A stretch of 64,000 bases of DNA from the NCBI GenBank assembly GCA_000708835.1, contig DF237307.1:5027-69026 (forward strand), in the 5' to 3' direction. The stretch is from Klebsormidium nitens (lineage: Eukaryota; Streptophyta; Klebsormidiophyceae; Klebsormidiales; Klebsormidiaceae). Made by a program: the position numbers and the translations under genes. Position 1 is the stretch's first letter. Every line of letters starts with the position of its first letter. The notes under the pieces were generated by a model. The model saw only the letters and a program-made list of their open reading frames with translations, ran no database searches and was not told where the DNA came from. This document shows positions 29,539-42,216 of this stretch, piece after piece.

Positions 29539-31423
29539 ATGATGGCGTCTGGGGCGCTTCAAGTCGCTTGCAGGACAGCAAGGTGATTGTGGTAGTTGAT
29601 TGGCTGCCCAGAGGGATTGGTGCTCTAATGCCCAATGTCTCCGAAGAAGTTCATTTGATTCTTTCAAATGGGTGAAGCCCCTCGAAGTTTCTTTGGAAGA
29701 TATTGTCCCACAGCGACCTGTTGTAAGCAGCACTTCTGCTCATCAGTGATTGCTGATTGGGAGGAGAATCAAATTCATTTGCAGCGGTTGCTACCTGGCA
29801 TTGTCCTTCTCTTATGCAGGTTGTGATGAAACACAGGCTCTCTCTGATGACACGCAATTTGGTCGCCAATTGGTGGCTGATTGCTGCAGAAACACTCCCG
29901 TTGCCTCATTGTTCCTCTCTGTGTACAGTCGCGCCATTGCTATCCCTGGCGCTGCGCACGTGGAGCCGCCGGGCGGCTGCTCCACCTGCCCCGCGGCGGG
30001 CTTCCACTCGCGGAGTGGCGCAGGGGCGCTGCTGCGCCGCAATCCCCGGGGCGCCAGCTTTTGTGTCCCCGATGCCGACCTGCTAGCGGAGCGGCGCGAG
30101 CGCGCTCTGAGTGGGGCCGGGAGCAGCTTCACGGGGGAGAGAACTGGCCTTACAAGGCTCGCCACCAAGCGGATAACGCCTGTGACTTTGGACAGGTCAG
30201 GGCATGTGGCGCAGCCTTTGCAACCCTTGCTGAAGTCGTGGAGCTGGTGTTTTCCAACATGGGTTCTCTTCCAGATTCCTTGTTGCTGCCCAGGGGGCTT
30301 GGTCGGTGCTTTGCCTTGTGTCCTTGAGCTGTCAGCACGGTGTGATTTTGCGGAGCCAGCCCCGAGGTGGCGTCCATGGTGCTGCAACCGCCCGCCCTCT
30401 CTGGTCCTCGCAAGGGCTTGGGCCGTCTTCTCTCGGCCGTATCTGAGATGCTGGTGGCTGTTGTGTCCCCCCAGGCGGCGCGGTGCGGCGGTGGCAGCGC
30501 GCGCCCCTCGGCGGAGCGCTGCGAGTAGTGCTGCCACCCTGGACAAGGATGCGGGGCAGGACGAATCGCTGGCGGCATCGCGCCGGCGTGCGCTGGAGGA
30601 CGCCATGGCGGAGATCAACGCGCAGTACGGCAAGGGTACCGTTACGCGTCTAGGCGCCACGGGCGTGTCCTCTGGGGTGGAGACCTTCCCCAGCGGCTCG
30701 CTGGCGCTGGACTACATCCTGGGGGGTGGGCTGCCGCGGGGCAGGATTGTGGAGGTCTGTAAAAATGATCTTTGTGTTCAGCACACCTCTTCAGATGAGC
30801 CACGCCATGCGTACAGCTTGCTCAGGCCCGTTTCGCGTCTGCTGCCTTTGGACCACCATTTGCAGTTGCCTGCTCTCCCAGGTATTTCTACTAACTGCAA
30901 TGCTTGGCATTCTTTCACCACGCCTGGCGCCCCCCCTGCTGGCTGCCCCCATTCTTGAGCGGTGCCGTCGTGCGCGCAGGTGTACGGGCCGGAGAGCAGC
31001 GGCAAGACAACGCTGGCGCTGCACGCCATAGCGGAGGTCCAGAAGGCGGGCGGCAACTGCCTGCTGATCGATGCGGAGCATGCGTTTGACCCCGACTACA
31101 GCGGCGCGCTGGGCGTGAACATGGACGAGCTGGTCGTGTGCCAGCCCGACAACGGCGACATGGCGCTCAACACCGCGGACCACATGATCCGCTCCTCCGC
31201 CGTTGACCTCATCGTCGTAGACTCCGTCTCTGCGCTTGTGCCCAAGGCCGAGCTCGAGGTGCGGCGCCGCCCCCCTGCCCCCCTGCCATGTCCTTGTTTG
31301 GCAGTCCTGCTGCTGGCTGACTCTCTGTCAGCTGCGCATGTTTGTGTGCCTGGGTGCCTGCCTGCTGCTGACGGCGGTGCGTGCTGCGTGGCAGGGCGAC
31401 ATTGGGAACCAGCTGGTGGGGTC

Positions 31424-31460
<37 letters not shown>

Positions 31461-32886
31461 GCCAGCAGCGCGTCCAAGGCGCGGTGCACCATCATCTTCA
31501 TCAACCAGATCCGGTTCAAGATCGGCGTCATCTACGGCAGCCCCGAGGTGACCAGCGGCGGCCAGGCCCTCAAGTTCTTTGCGTCGCTGCGCCTGGAGAT
31601 CCGCAACACGGGCCGCATCAAGGGCGTGCCCGAGGCCGGCCGCGGCGAGGTGGATGTGGGCATCCGCACCAGGATACGGGTCACCAAGAGCAAGGTCCGT
31701 GCCGGCGGCCCCTCAGCAGTGCGGCACACTCGAGCTGTGCCTGGTCTCAGCCCCGTCTCGGCACAGTGTGGAGGCGGCAATGGACAAGCCGGCTGTGGCC
31801 AGAGTGCTGAGGCTTCTATGGGCCTGCCTGCTGCGCAGTCCCCTGGTGCACTAGGCGGGATCAATCAGCTGTTCCAAGTGGATCCTGTTTACCAGCTGGC
31901 GCTGTGGCTCTGTCTGGTTGCGCCCCCTCCTGGCAGCCCTGTCCTGACGGCCTGCTGTGTGTCGTTGTGGGTGGCAGGTGTCACTGCCGTACCGCACCGC
32001 GGAGCAGGACATCATCTTCAAGGAGGGCATCTCGCACCTGGTATGCGCCCCTGCCCCTCCGCTGGTGCGCCAGCGACCACGCCCCTTTCCGTTGCTCGTT
32101 TTTGTCGCTGGCCTGGTGTTTCGGCGGCAGAGCGGCATGTGCTGCTGTTGACCGCTTGGCTGAATGTGCAGGGATGCATCGTGGACGTGGGCGAGCTGCT
32201 GGGCCTCATTATGAAGAAAGGCGCGTGGTACTCGTACGGCGACACCAAGTGAGCCCCGGCCCCCTGTGACCTGCCCCTGCGGGGCCTCCCCTGCCCGAAG
32301 CTGCCCCGCACCGCCTGCCCCCTCTGTCGCCTTGCAGCCGCCCCAGTGATGGCGCGCCTGCTCACTTGCTGCTTGCGTGCGCAGGATCGGGCAAGGGCGG
32401 GAAAAGGTGGTGGCGTTCCTCAGGGAGAATGACGACATCCGGCAGACCATTGAAAAGGTGAGGCCGTGGAACCCATGAGCATCCTGCCTACGTCGTCGCA
32501 ACACGCCTGATGTGTGCCGCCCGCGCCTGCTCGTCGTAAGCTGCTGAGGAGCCGGCCGGTCAGTGCTGTCTGCTGCGAAGCAGAGTCTCCGAGATCGAAG
32601 GATCAGAGCGCAGCTTTCGAAGGCAGGGGTTGCTCGGGCGCTGGCCTTGACCAGCAAGCACGGGTACGCTTCAACCGCGCAGTGCATGTGGCAGAAGCAA
32701 ACCCTGCGCTGTCTGTCTCGACAGGACATTCGGGCCAGGATTGCGCAGGATTCTGCGAGCTCTCAAAACGGGAGGGGGGCGTCCTCAGCGTTTGTTGCTC
32801 CAATGGACTCAAACGGCGGACTAGACGAGCTGCCAACGTACGCGGCTGAGGAGGACCTCGGCTTTGCCTCCGATTCAGAATCGTAG
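29539..32886 (+). CDS. RECA1: RecA homologue, plastid-type (RECA1/RECA2-like)
   Basis: ATP-dependent strand-exchange recombinase for organelle DNA repair. Exons: 29539-29582, 29929-30195, 30475-30754, 30980-31258, 31395-31694, 31978-32040, 32172-32248, 32385-32457 and 32725-32886; 514 residues. About 135 N-terminal residues, rich in Ala, Arg and Ser, precede the RecA core and probably include a transit peptide. The core shows [19 protein letters not shown], Walker [20 protein letters not shown], Walker [65 protein letters not shown] and [16 protein letters not shown]. The TSGGxALKFFAS and [10 protein letters not shown] blocks resemble plant chloroplast RecA more than mitochondrial RecA3. The tail is acidic ([13 protein letters not shown]), like the regulatory C-terminus of bacterial RecA. 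The 44-nt first exon is the least certain part; it was chosen because ATG, donor and phase all fit. Confidence 0.93.
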
Positions 32887-34318
32887 CTCGATTCGGTTGA
32901 TCCTGTGTAAATGAAGTTGCTGCTTGTACAGTCTAGTAAGCGAGCTCTGTGGGAAAAGGTATTGCCCCGTGTGCAAACAACCGGGCAATTGAAGGATAGG
33001 TGTCCAGCAAGGACAAAAATGTAAAGCGTCAACAAGCCGGCATATGGTAGATGTATCTAGGTCTCATTCGAATCAAAAGAGTATCTTCCCAGCAGCAAGA
33101 ATCACTGTCGTTGATCTACTATCTGATTCTTTCGAGTGTTTATAGTGAGAATTCTGAGGCCGTCACTCAGTAGCATTCGTAAATGTGGCTTTTGGAGTCG
33201 AATCCTGTAGGTTGTCGGCTGTCATCTTCAAATCGACTACGTTTTGAAAATTGTTACTTTTCGAAGCAACGATCCGTTAAATGTTCGATGGCACTGTTTC
33301 ATTGCTTGAACTCAATGAGGTTCGGCTACGTAAGTCTTGCAAGTGAGATTCGAAGCATCATGTAGCCTATGCTAAATGCTTGCTTCAATCTGTAATTGTC
33401 AAAAGGCTCCTTCCTTCTAATACTACTGCTTCACATGCATGTAGGATACATGTACGTGACAAACTCGAGGCACACCCTAAACTTGGAGTGCGTCTCCAGA
33501 TGCATGCATGACGTTCTCTCTCCAAACGACGACGGTAGCCATGTGGGCCATCAGCTTCCGTGCCAATTGGTTTCTAGTGATGACATACATATGAATTGCA
33601 AATTTTCATTCCTAGATCGTCCCACTTTGACGTTGATCGGTCGACCGTATCCCGTGCTTGATCTGTGAGTCAGACCTCTTCAGTGTCTCGCTAAGATGAC
33701 AACATGCCGCATGTCTCAGAAGATGGATACAGCGCCTGGCACCGGCCAGCTTCAATGTGCACGAACGGATGTAGGTAAATCCATCACGATCTTGTCTTTT
33801 ACAACGATTGATTGTCAACATCATCAATCAAACATGCTGAACCGTAAACGTTGTGAAACATGTGCAATAAAACTTTGCCAGACGTTGAGACGTGCATTCA
33901 GTCTCGCCATACCTGTAGACGTAGGATAGGTAGTTACTGTGTTTATTAGGCACTGAGGCCTTGCTGATTTCATATGCTGCGCTGGCTGACCAGACTCTTA
34001 GTTTTATCGCGATCGTCGATTTGATAGCAGTGCTCATCATCGAACGGTGGCGATGCTGTTTTGGCGGGGGGTCCCCCGCGCCCGCGGGGCCGGACCCCAT
34101 GCACTCAACATCATCCATGCGCATTGCAACTCTGACCAGTGCAGCGTGCTGGAGCTAGGAGTAGGCGTGATCTTTCTCAAAAGCTCCACCACCAAGCTGT
34201 CGGGGCGGTGGGCCAAATTCCAAGGCAAGCACGACTTGCATCAATTGGGGATTCTTCAATGAACATCTACATCAGCAGGCGCCTGTAGCTGTCCTCCATT
34301 ATTGTCTTGCAACAAGCC
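32887..34318. other. Intergenic region between recA and VTE6
   Basis: Contains the recA 3' UTR and the presumed VTE6 promoter. One CAACCGGGCA copy lies near 32980. Composition is AT-richer than the flanking exons, and the short frames present show no codon bias. I see no gene. Confidence 0.5.
32906..32910 (+). promoter_or_regulatory. Candidate poly(A) signal TGTAA for recA
   Basis: TGTAA begins 20 nt after the recA stop codon. TGTAA is the canonical chlorophyte polyadenylation signal. Confidence 0.55.
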
Positions 34319-37087
34319 ATGACGGCCGCTACTTCTATTGAGGGGGTGTCTGCAAGCTTGTGTTTGGCCCCCTCCAATAAGACCAGCACAGGGCGGCGTC
34401 CAGCCTCTCCCTTGCTTTGCCATGCCGCAGGGCACAGCACGGGCCTTGTGAGCGGGGCATCACAGCCTGTGCTTGGTTTCGGGGCTGCTGCCAGCACACA
34501 ACAGCACGGCCTCTCCCGCCCACCGGAGGTACTAAAAAGCAGATTGGGGAGCGGCCCTTTTCCCCCCTGTGTGTCCTCCCTGGGCTTTACTGCACGGCCC
34601 GCCACCTTGCGCTGCTTGCAGGCTGCCATGCCAGGGCGCGCTGGTTCGCACCTGTCCAGCTTATCCTTCCTGACCCTGACCGCGCCAGCCCATGCTCCCC
34701 AAAACTCACCCACTGCCAAACGCCCAAAGAAGTGCCGGGCTACTTTGGCAGCCAACTTGTCCGCTGTTGCGACGGAGGTGAGCGCTGCCCTGTGGGCGCA
34801 GCCCCCCAGCTGGGCTGCCACCCTGGGCGTGAACGCGGCCGTCTTCTCGCTGGGCTATCCTGTGCTGCGCTCCGGCCTCTCCGCCAGCGGCATGGCCAGC
34901 TCCTTCCTGCTGGGGGTGGCCGCCTGGAAGGGCTTTGGGCCCCCCGGGTACACCCTGGTGTGCCTCTACTTCCTGCTGGTGAGCCCCACAGCGCAGCGGA
35001 CGCACCCCGCCTGGCCCCCCCGTGATGCGCCAGGTGCGGGCCGGTGTGCGCTGCCAGGCAGCCACCCGCCACCAAGCAATCACTGTTCTCACCAGGATTG
35101 AGCTGCGGTGCATGGCAGTGTCAAAATCAAAGTGCCCCTTTCTCCGCAGCCCCCCTCTGAGATGGCCGTTTGAAGTCCATGGCGCCATCGCTGCGCTACT
35201 GTGTCTGAGATGGCCTCCTTCCAGTTGCCCATTCCTGTCTTTCACGCCCCTGTCTTGCCTCCCGCCCTGAGCACCGCTCGCCTGTGTGCAGGGCACTGCC
35301 GTGACCAAGTTGCGGCTGCAGCAGAAGCAAGCGGAGGGCATTGCGGAGCAGCGCAGCGGGCGGCGGGGCCCAGGCAGCGTGGTGGGGTCCGCGGCGGCGG
35401 CGGTGGCGTGCGCTGCGGGGGCCACGCTCGGGGTGGGGGGCGCTGCGGCGGTGCCGCTGTGGCAGCTGGGCTACGTGGCCAGCTTCTGCACCAAGCTGAG
35501 CGACACGACCGCCAGCGAGGTCGGCAAGGCCTACGGCAAAACCACGTGAGCAGCCACACCTCGAGGTGGAGCCGCGCCTCCATGTGGCCCCTGGCCTGGA
35601 ATAGCCGTGCGAAGCACTGTGTTCTGGCCTTTGTGGGCCTGCCAGACTCGGAGCTTGGTAGTTGCCCGGGCTCCCGTAGGCCCCAGCCTTTCTCCGCCCT
35701 AGTTGCGCCGCATGAAAGTTGCGCGCTGGCGTGCAGGTACCTGATCACCAGCCTGGCTCTGGTGCCGCGGGGCACGGAGGGGGCGGTCAGTGCGGAGGGC
35801 ACGCTGGCCGGCCTGGCGGCAGCAGTGGCGCTGGCGGGGGTGGCCGTGCTAGCGGGGATGGTGAGCCGCACAGCCAGCACGGGACGAAGTTCCGAGATCC
35901 TCCAGAAGTATTCGATAGAGAGTGCAAGGAGGGATGGCTTACAGTCTGAACCAGGCGGTCAATTGTCCAAGGAGAGTGTTGCTTTGTCAAGTGTGCCACA
36001 GTCGACATGGCTCGAGTGTCTACCATAGTTGGAGTGCCGTCTGCTCAGAAGCCGTGGTTTGCTTGGCACTTTCAGTGCAGATTCGTGCCGGCCTTAATGT
36101 GACGAACTGTGCCAGGCCCCACTTCGGTCATTCCGCCTGTGCCCCAGACGCATCTAGAGCAGTCCTTCGAACAGCGCCAGTACAGCACCAGCGGAGCGCC
36201 TGTCATGAACCTGGCTTGCGAGGACGCATCTCAACCACGGGGTCCCATAAAGGACTTGTCCAACGTCAAGCTCGGGCTTTTGCATTCGCCCATGCTTAGA
36301 GCGGCAAGTTCACCCTGTGTCGCTCGGAGAATTTGGTGGGCCTGAAAATGGAAGCTTTGACTTAACGTTCTCTATCTGCGAGTGGCCTGCTTGCTTGGTG
36401 AGGTGCCCTCTTCCTGAGCCGCTCCCTCTCCCCCGTGTTGTGTGCAGGTGGACGGCACGGGGGCAGTGGTAGCGGTCGTTGCATCGCAGGTGGCCAACGT
36501 GTTCGAGAGCTGGCTGGGCGCCACCAGCCAGGGCAAGGCGGGGCGGGAATGGGTACGTCGCACCCTGCTTGCATTCCGCACCAGTGCCCTCTCAGTGAGA
36601 GACACTCCACAATAGGACAACAGGCGTGCATGTTTGTCTGTGCTTTTACCCGATGACTACTTGCTCTCCACGAGCTGGTTCACTGGGTTCCGTTTCTCTT
36701 CTCCAAGTGGGCCGCGAGTGGGCCAACGGTGGGCAGGGCCACTTGCAGGGCTGCTGCTGGTACGGCGTTCCTGCAACACAGATACAGGCTCAGCCCCATG
36801 TATTCAATTCAAGGATCATGTTGTTGGCAGGCCCTTCTAGCGTGATGTCTGGATGTCTTTGCAAACGAGTCGACAAGCGATTGAGACGTCTTGAGCATGG
36901 GGCTTGTCGACCGCGTCATAGGCGCGCTCCTCTGCGTGACACCCCGCTCTGCTGCTGGAGCGCTGTTGAGGCTGGGCGTGGCGTGTGTCGGGTGCAGCTG
37001 TCCAACGACCTGGTGAACGTGCTCAACATCAGCGTCGGCACCACGGTGGCCATCCTACTGCGAGTCGCACTCCTAGGCCGCAACTAG
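34319..37087 (+). CDS. VTE6: Phytyl-phosphate kinase VTE6-like (DUF92/TMEM19 family), plastid
   Basis: Integral plastid-envelope kinase converting phytyl phosphate to phytyl diphosphate, the salvage of chlorophyll-derived phytol for tocopherol. Exons: 34319-34978 (or 34319-34528 plus 34622-34978), 35292-35545, 35737-35860, 36448-36552 and 36998-37087; 410 residues, or 379 if the optional 93-nt intron is removed. The Ser/Thr/Ala-rich N-terminus fits a transit peptide. Hydrophobic segments follow (SAALWAQPPSWAATLG, SSFLLGVAAWKGFG), then the family core: GYVASFCTKLSDTTASEVGK, AYGKTTYLITSLALVPRGTE, GAVSAEGTLAG, SQVANVFESWLGAT and LSNDLVNVLNISVGTTVAI. This matches plant VTE6 as I recall it. TGTAA signals lie at 37156-37166. 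Confidence 0.93.
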
Positions 37088-38346
37088 CGGCCCACCCGGG
37101 TGGGCTGTCACGGTTGCCAGGGTTGAGAAAGTCCATTGCTGGAGGATCTTTAGAGTGTAATTGTAAAGAGGACACGTGCATTTGGACGCAGACAGAGATC
37201 AGATTGACATTAAGTCAAGACAAACTTCCAGAAACCGTCACCAAAACCCACATGCTGAGAATTGGATCTGACTGGTAGTTTACCAGCAGCATTGGTTTAT
37301 TGCATTAATTGGTCATAGATCGAGAGAACCTCTAAGAGCTTGGGGCACCTCAAAACTTTCCACCAAGAATGAGTACTGATCGTCATTGTGGCACGTTCGT
37401 GCGACTATGTTTGGCCCGGGCCACTATGAACCTGCAATCATTTTTGGCCCGGTACGTCCACTAATATAGAAGAGTAATGATTTCGTTCTCCGTACATGTT
37501 CGTTGCGCCTTCCATACATATTGAACGGTGCCACACGGGTCATTCTCTGTCGCATGTGACACGGTAATGCATTTGCATCCATCATGAAAGGTGCATTAAA
37601 TGCACAACAGCATGGCCGGCATGTGAACATATTGCATCGGCCATATACATGCCTAGGCCGCAAGCAAGCCCTTTACATGGCACGATGATCATGCTGTTGT
37701 TCGAAGTTCACCGGCCAGCTATCAAAGCATGCTGATTGGATGCCAGTGTGCGCTGCACAACCATGCCGCATAGTTGCAGTACTGTGAGGGGGCCGCCCCT
37801 TTGATAGATTGTTGCAGGGCAATCTTCCGTGCTTGCACGAGAACCTCAAGGGCATCCGATCTGAACAGATCCCAAAGCAAGTGGCTGCACAAACGTCTCA
37901 CGAAACGATCATTGACTGGATATCGTGAATCGTTATAGAAGGATCAATTGAAAGTGCTGTTAGCCTCTAGAGTTACAACACCAACCTAGTAGGACTTTAC
38001 TAGGAGAAGGCTCTTGATCGTACTGAATGTAAGCACCAACGAAAACGGCAACTTGAACACACAAGACACACATACCGTAACGCTAGATTCATCGGCTCTG
38101 CCTCCCTCCGTCAAACATAAGCGACGGTATTAGTACATGTACCTGTACCAGTGGTGATCAGTATGACAACTCTCGATTTGATAAATAGGCCTACCTAAAG
38201 TACAAGCTTCCTCCGCAGTGTCCTGCACTGTCTCCCCATGCCCAATCTGACGAGACGCTCGCCCCGCAGTTGATCAACGCGTGGAGCGGCTCGGCCCCCC
38301 GGCCGTGCCGCCTTTCAGCCCCGCGCTCCCCAACACTGGGGCTGCG
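37088..38346. other. Intergenic region, convergent 3' ends of VTE6 and TON2
   Basis: Holds two 3' UTRs. Composition is AT-richer than the exons, with only short random frames. I see no gene, RNA or clear repeat. Confidence 0.5.
37156..37166 (+). promoter_or_regulatory. Candidate poly(A) signals TGTAA (two) for VTE6
   Basis: Two TGTAA motifs (37156-37160 and 37162-37166) start 69 and 75 nt after the VTE6 stop codon, a normal distance for chlorophyte poly(A) signals. Confidence 0.55.
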
Positions 38347-41300
38347 TCAGAACTGGCCTGCATCGTCGTCGTCCTGCTGCTGCGCGAGCGTCTCCCGGTT
38401 GTCGTGCTGCCAGAAGCCGCGCACGTCGGTGAGCATGGACACGACGGTGTCGCCCTGCTTGCACGCGACGAGGTCGCGCAGCGTGATGCGCGCGGGGTGC
38501 GAAGGCTTGACCATGTCCCACACCTCGTCCACCACGTCCTGGATCACCAGCTCGTAGTTGTCCGCCGCCATCCACTTCTCGTGCACCGCCCTGCAACCAG
38601 CACACCCCGAGCCCATCAGCGCCCGCCTGCACTGCCGCTCTAGCATGATCGTTCAAAGATGAAACCGAGCGCAAGCGCCTGAGCCCGTTATGTGCAGATC
38701 TCCAAGCGGTTCAAATTCAACGCCCCTAGCGGTTGGCGTAGGAAAGATTCACAGATCCCACTCGCTCAGGACGGGGACACCATCTCCAACTCGTAAACTT
38801 TCGACCGACACTGCCCGCGGTATGTGACAGATGATGCCAGGTCGGTCTGCTCCCCGTGCCCTGGGGGAGGTCCGCCCGGGCTGGCCCACTCACTTGAAAA
38901 GGGTGTAGACGTCGGCGGCGGTGAGCGCGCCCTCGCCGCGCAGGTCGAGGCAGCGGAAGAGGTACGCGAGCGCCTCGGGCGTGTTCTTGTAGTCCATGGC
39001 CAGCACGAAGTCCACGAAGCTCGCCACGTCCATCTCGCGCGGGTGGCCCCGCCCCAGCCGCGACCGCCGCACGGCCTCGTCAAACACTGCGCCAGCAAGA
39101 CGCAGCAGCAGCAGGCGGTCAAGCACAGCGGCGTCTGCATCGGAGGCCATCAAGACGAGCAGTGGACGGACGGTACTCGAGGGCTGCGCTGCTACAGCAA
39201 CTCACTTTCTCTCCGCATCCCTGCCCTGACGCATCAAGCAGTGCCGCCCCGCCCTCCTTCGAAGCGCAGTGCACGCGAAACAGCTTGCTCCAGGGCGGGC
39301 CCGTACCTCTGTCCACGAAGATGGGCGTGAGGCCCCCGTCATTCCAGGCCGCCAGCTCGGCCTTGGAGAGGGTGCCGTTGCGGTCGCGGTCGAGCTTCAT
39401 GAAGAGCGTGTACACGCGGCGCGCGTTGTCGGGCAGGAACCAGTTGGCGGGTGCCACCTCGTCGGGCTCGTCCTGGCGCAGCTCCATCAGCTCCGACAGC
39501 ACTGGGTGCAGCAGCACGTCGCGGATCAGCAGCTTGCTGCGCCGCGCGCCGTCGATGAAGAAGAAGAACTTGCGCGCCGCGATCTTCTTGTACATGTTCA
39601 CAAACGAGCCCCCCGGGGCCAGGTCCGAGCTGCCCAGCTGCGGCAGGCTGCACCCACGCCATGCCGCACACGCGTCAGCGCAGGGACCGGGCAACAGACG
39701 TGCCTGCGACCCGTACCGTACAGGAAAGATCGCAGCCGAAAAGAGTTGAGCGGCATCGCAAAGACTACAGTACTTGGCTGTTGAGACAAGGAGCCTCAAG
39801 ACAATGGTCGGCAGCAAACTCTGAAAAGCTTGGCAGAAAGTCACAGCAAAGGTGCCTGGCCAGGGGACGCCCTGCGTGCTTAGGTGTGCTTGCACCCACC
39901 TGGGGATGAGTTGCCCAATGTAGGCCTCCAGCTCCGTGTGCTTCAGGTAGCCGTCGCCGTCCTCATCAAACACACACATGTCAATCCGCGCCTGGCAGCA
40001 CGGAGTGACGTCAGCACAGAGACTCAGCCACCAAAGCAAGGGCGCACAGAGCTCGTAGAACAAGAGAGGGTATACGGTATCAGCTGGCTGCTTGGGAGGC
40101 AAGTAAGACTGGTCCAGCTTCAGGAGGTGAAATGCTGTGAGTCTCGAGAGGTCGGCCGCACGGGTGCGGCGGGGGGAGCGCGGCGCACCTGGGTGAGGGA
40201 GGTCATGCGCATCATGTACAGGTAGAAGGGGTAGATGCCAATGCGCCCGTACTGGTCCGCCTCGAAGGTCAGGAATACCGACGGGGCAAAGAATGGCCTC
40301 ACTTTGGGGCCAATCTGCTCGACGCTCCTGCACGAGAGAGGGCAGACAGCGGGTCCATCTCTCCGCATGGCTGCCTTGCTCTGTTGAGGCCACCCTGGAC
40401 CAGCGGAGCACTCTAAGTTGGCCAAGTGCCTGGAACTGCTGTCCAGATCTAGTTTTAACCTTGAAACAGCGGTGCAACAAGTGCATGGGCAGGCGGCCGC
40501 GCACCTCTCCCCGACTTGGCAGAAATCGTCGTAGTTGATCCTGTCTTTGGCGGGGTCGTCGTCCGGCCCGGAGATGCTCTCCTTGAGGCAGCCCCACACG
40601 ATGCTCAGCTCCTCGGGGTCCAGCAGCGCGTCATGCTGCTTGCGCAGGAATCGAGTGCGCGCCAGCCGCGCCACCTGCCCCGCCAGCGACGCCTCCTCCG
40701 GCCGCGCTCGGAAGAAGGGGGGAATGCCATCTGCAAGAGCCGGGGGCATACTATACCAACGGTTTCTGAGATCAGGAGCAGTGTTGGCACAATCCAAGAG
40801 CCTTTTAACATGGAATTTTTCAACAACAGCTTTTGTTATTGCGATAAGGTTGAGCCCCCCGTGCGGCTCCAAATAGGGTGGGTGCGCCAATTTGCCTGCC
40901 AAGCTTGTGCAGGCGCCTTTCCGGCCAGCATGTGGGTGGGCACACCTGGTGGCGCACTGGTGCTCTCCTGGGGCTGGCTGCGCTGCTCCAGCAGGTGCCG
41001 CAGGTGGTGCTGCACCTCGCGCTCCGCTGCCTCCTCTGAGTACGCCGCCTCCTCGGCCCCCAGGTACCCCTTCAGCGCTTGCACCCACTGCATTCCTGAC
41101 GTGCTGGGCCTGAAGAGAAAAGGGCAGGGTAAGACTGGGGCAGGCGATGCCGCAAGCGACGCCGCATTGCGCCTTCCAGGCAGGGTGGTCGTTCTATGCA
41201 AAGAGGAGACTTGACGATGGCAGGGGGACTTGAAGGCCCAGAACATTCCTGCCCTGCTGACAATCCAGAGGCCATGCAGTCAGTCACTTGGAGTGGCCTG

Positions 41301-41608
41301 TGAACCCATGTCCTTGGCCCTAAATCTTTGTTGACTGCCAGTGTCTGACGGTGTTAGCGTTGACCGAGAAGCGCGACAGCACAGAACCTTTGTTTAGCAG
41401 CTGCCATCAATGCGTCACCACGCGCACGGGCGTACCTTCCGTTCCTGGGGCGGTGCAGGGCCTCGTGGCGCCACCTGCGCAGCGTGTCATCCTCGTCTGC
41501 CTCGTCCCCCCCGGGCGAGCTGCGCTCCTCCAGGTCGCTGTCATCGGGATCCACGAAGTGACTGCCCGTCCAAGTGGCGGACCGTCCGAATGTGCCGCGC
41601 GCAGCCAT
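38347..41608 (-). CDS. TON2: TONNEAU2/FASS-like PP2A B'' regulatory subunit (EF-hand)
   Basis: Regulatory B'' subunit of protein phosphatase 2A. In plants TON2/FASS, in the TTP complex, organises cortical microtubules and the preprophase band; algal homologues act on microtubule organising centres. Exons: 41436-41608, 40946-41109, 40505-40730, 40189-40327, 39900-39991, 39307-39647, 38894-39086 and 38347-38590; 523 residues. The sequence is collinear with Arabidopsis TON2: GMQWVQALKGYLGAEEA, GIPPFFRARPEEASL, RFLRKQHDALL, EQIGPKVRPFF, IGIYPFYLYMMRMTSLTQ, ARIDMCVFDEDGDGYLKHTE (EF-hand-like), FFFFIDGARR, a second EF-hand LDRDRNGTLSKAEL, FVDFVLAMDYKNTPEALAYL, KWMAADNYELVIQDVVDEVW and a DVRGFWQHDNRETLAQQ end. 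It is divergent from the GTD-binding-like gene, with 608 bp between start codons. Confidence 0.95.
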
Positions 41609-42216
41609 TGTCGAGGACACACGCAGAAACAGAGGCAGGCAACAAATGCAGTGCGTGCATCAGAGCATCTCGGGCTTCACGCATTCCATCCACAGCAGGC
41701 AACAGCAGCGAGGCAGCAAGGTACCGCAGACCACAGCTCACTTGCAAGCGCTGCTCGCGATCAGCGTCCTCTCCGCCTCCACTGGCAGGCGGGTCAAGGT
41801 GGTGACCATGGCCGGCAGCAGCGCCAACGACCCTCCTCCTTCCCTAAGCTTCCGGGCCCCTTAAGAACTTTACGGAGGCTACCCTACCCCGGGCGCTTGA
41901 CAAAGCAAACCGGCCGGTTAAGCAATGCCGGCAAGCGAGGAGATATTGAAATCTTACCCCCGAGAAACAGCCGGTGAAACTTGCCGGGGGGATCCCGCGG
42001 ATCCCTAGCCATCCCTGTGCCGTTCCTCGTCAGGCACCTCGCCATGCACCTGGTGTCACCTGGCCATCCTCAGCCTCAGGCTCTGGCTCTGGCCATAGCG
42101 AAGGCATAGCAGTGGCACTGCCAAAAGCAGTGCAGGCTGGGACGGGCAGAACGGCAGGGAAGCCTGGGAAGGAAGCTGGGGACAATTGACGACCAGGGAC
42201 AGCCGATGGCGCGGGC
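41609..42216. promoter_or_regulatory. Divergent intergenic region between TON2 and the GTD-binding-like gene
   Basis: About 600 bp between divergent start codons, presumably a shared or back-to-back promoter. It contains CCCCGGGCGCTT (41887-41898) followed by AACCGGCC (41908-41915), a spaced pair also found at 48786-48813. No TATA box is obvious. Confidence 0.4.

Noticed and set aside
29539-32886. Bacterial contamination or recent transfer of recA
   Set aside because: Eight GT-AG introns, plant-plastid-type motifs and the same codon bias as neighbouring genes.
33696-34262. Short frames between recA and VTE6
   Set aside because: No codon bias, no homology, no splice-supported continuation.
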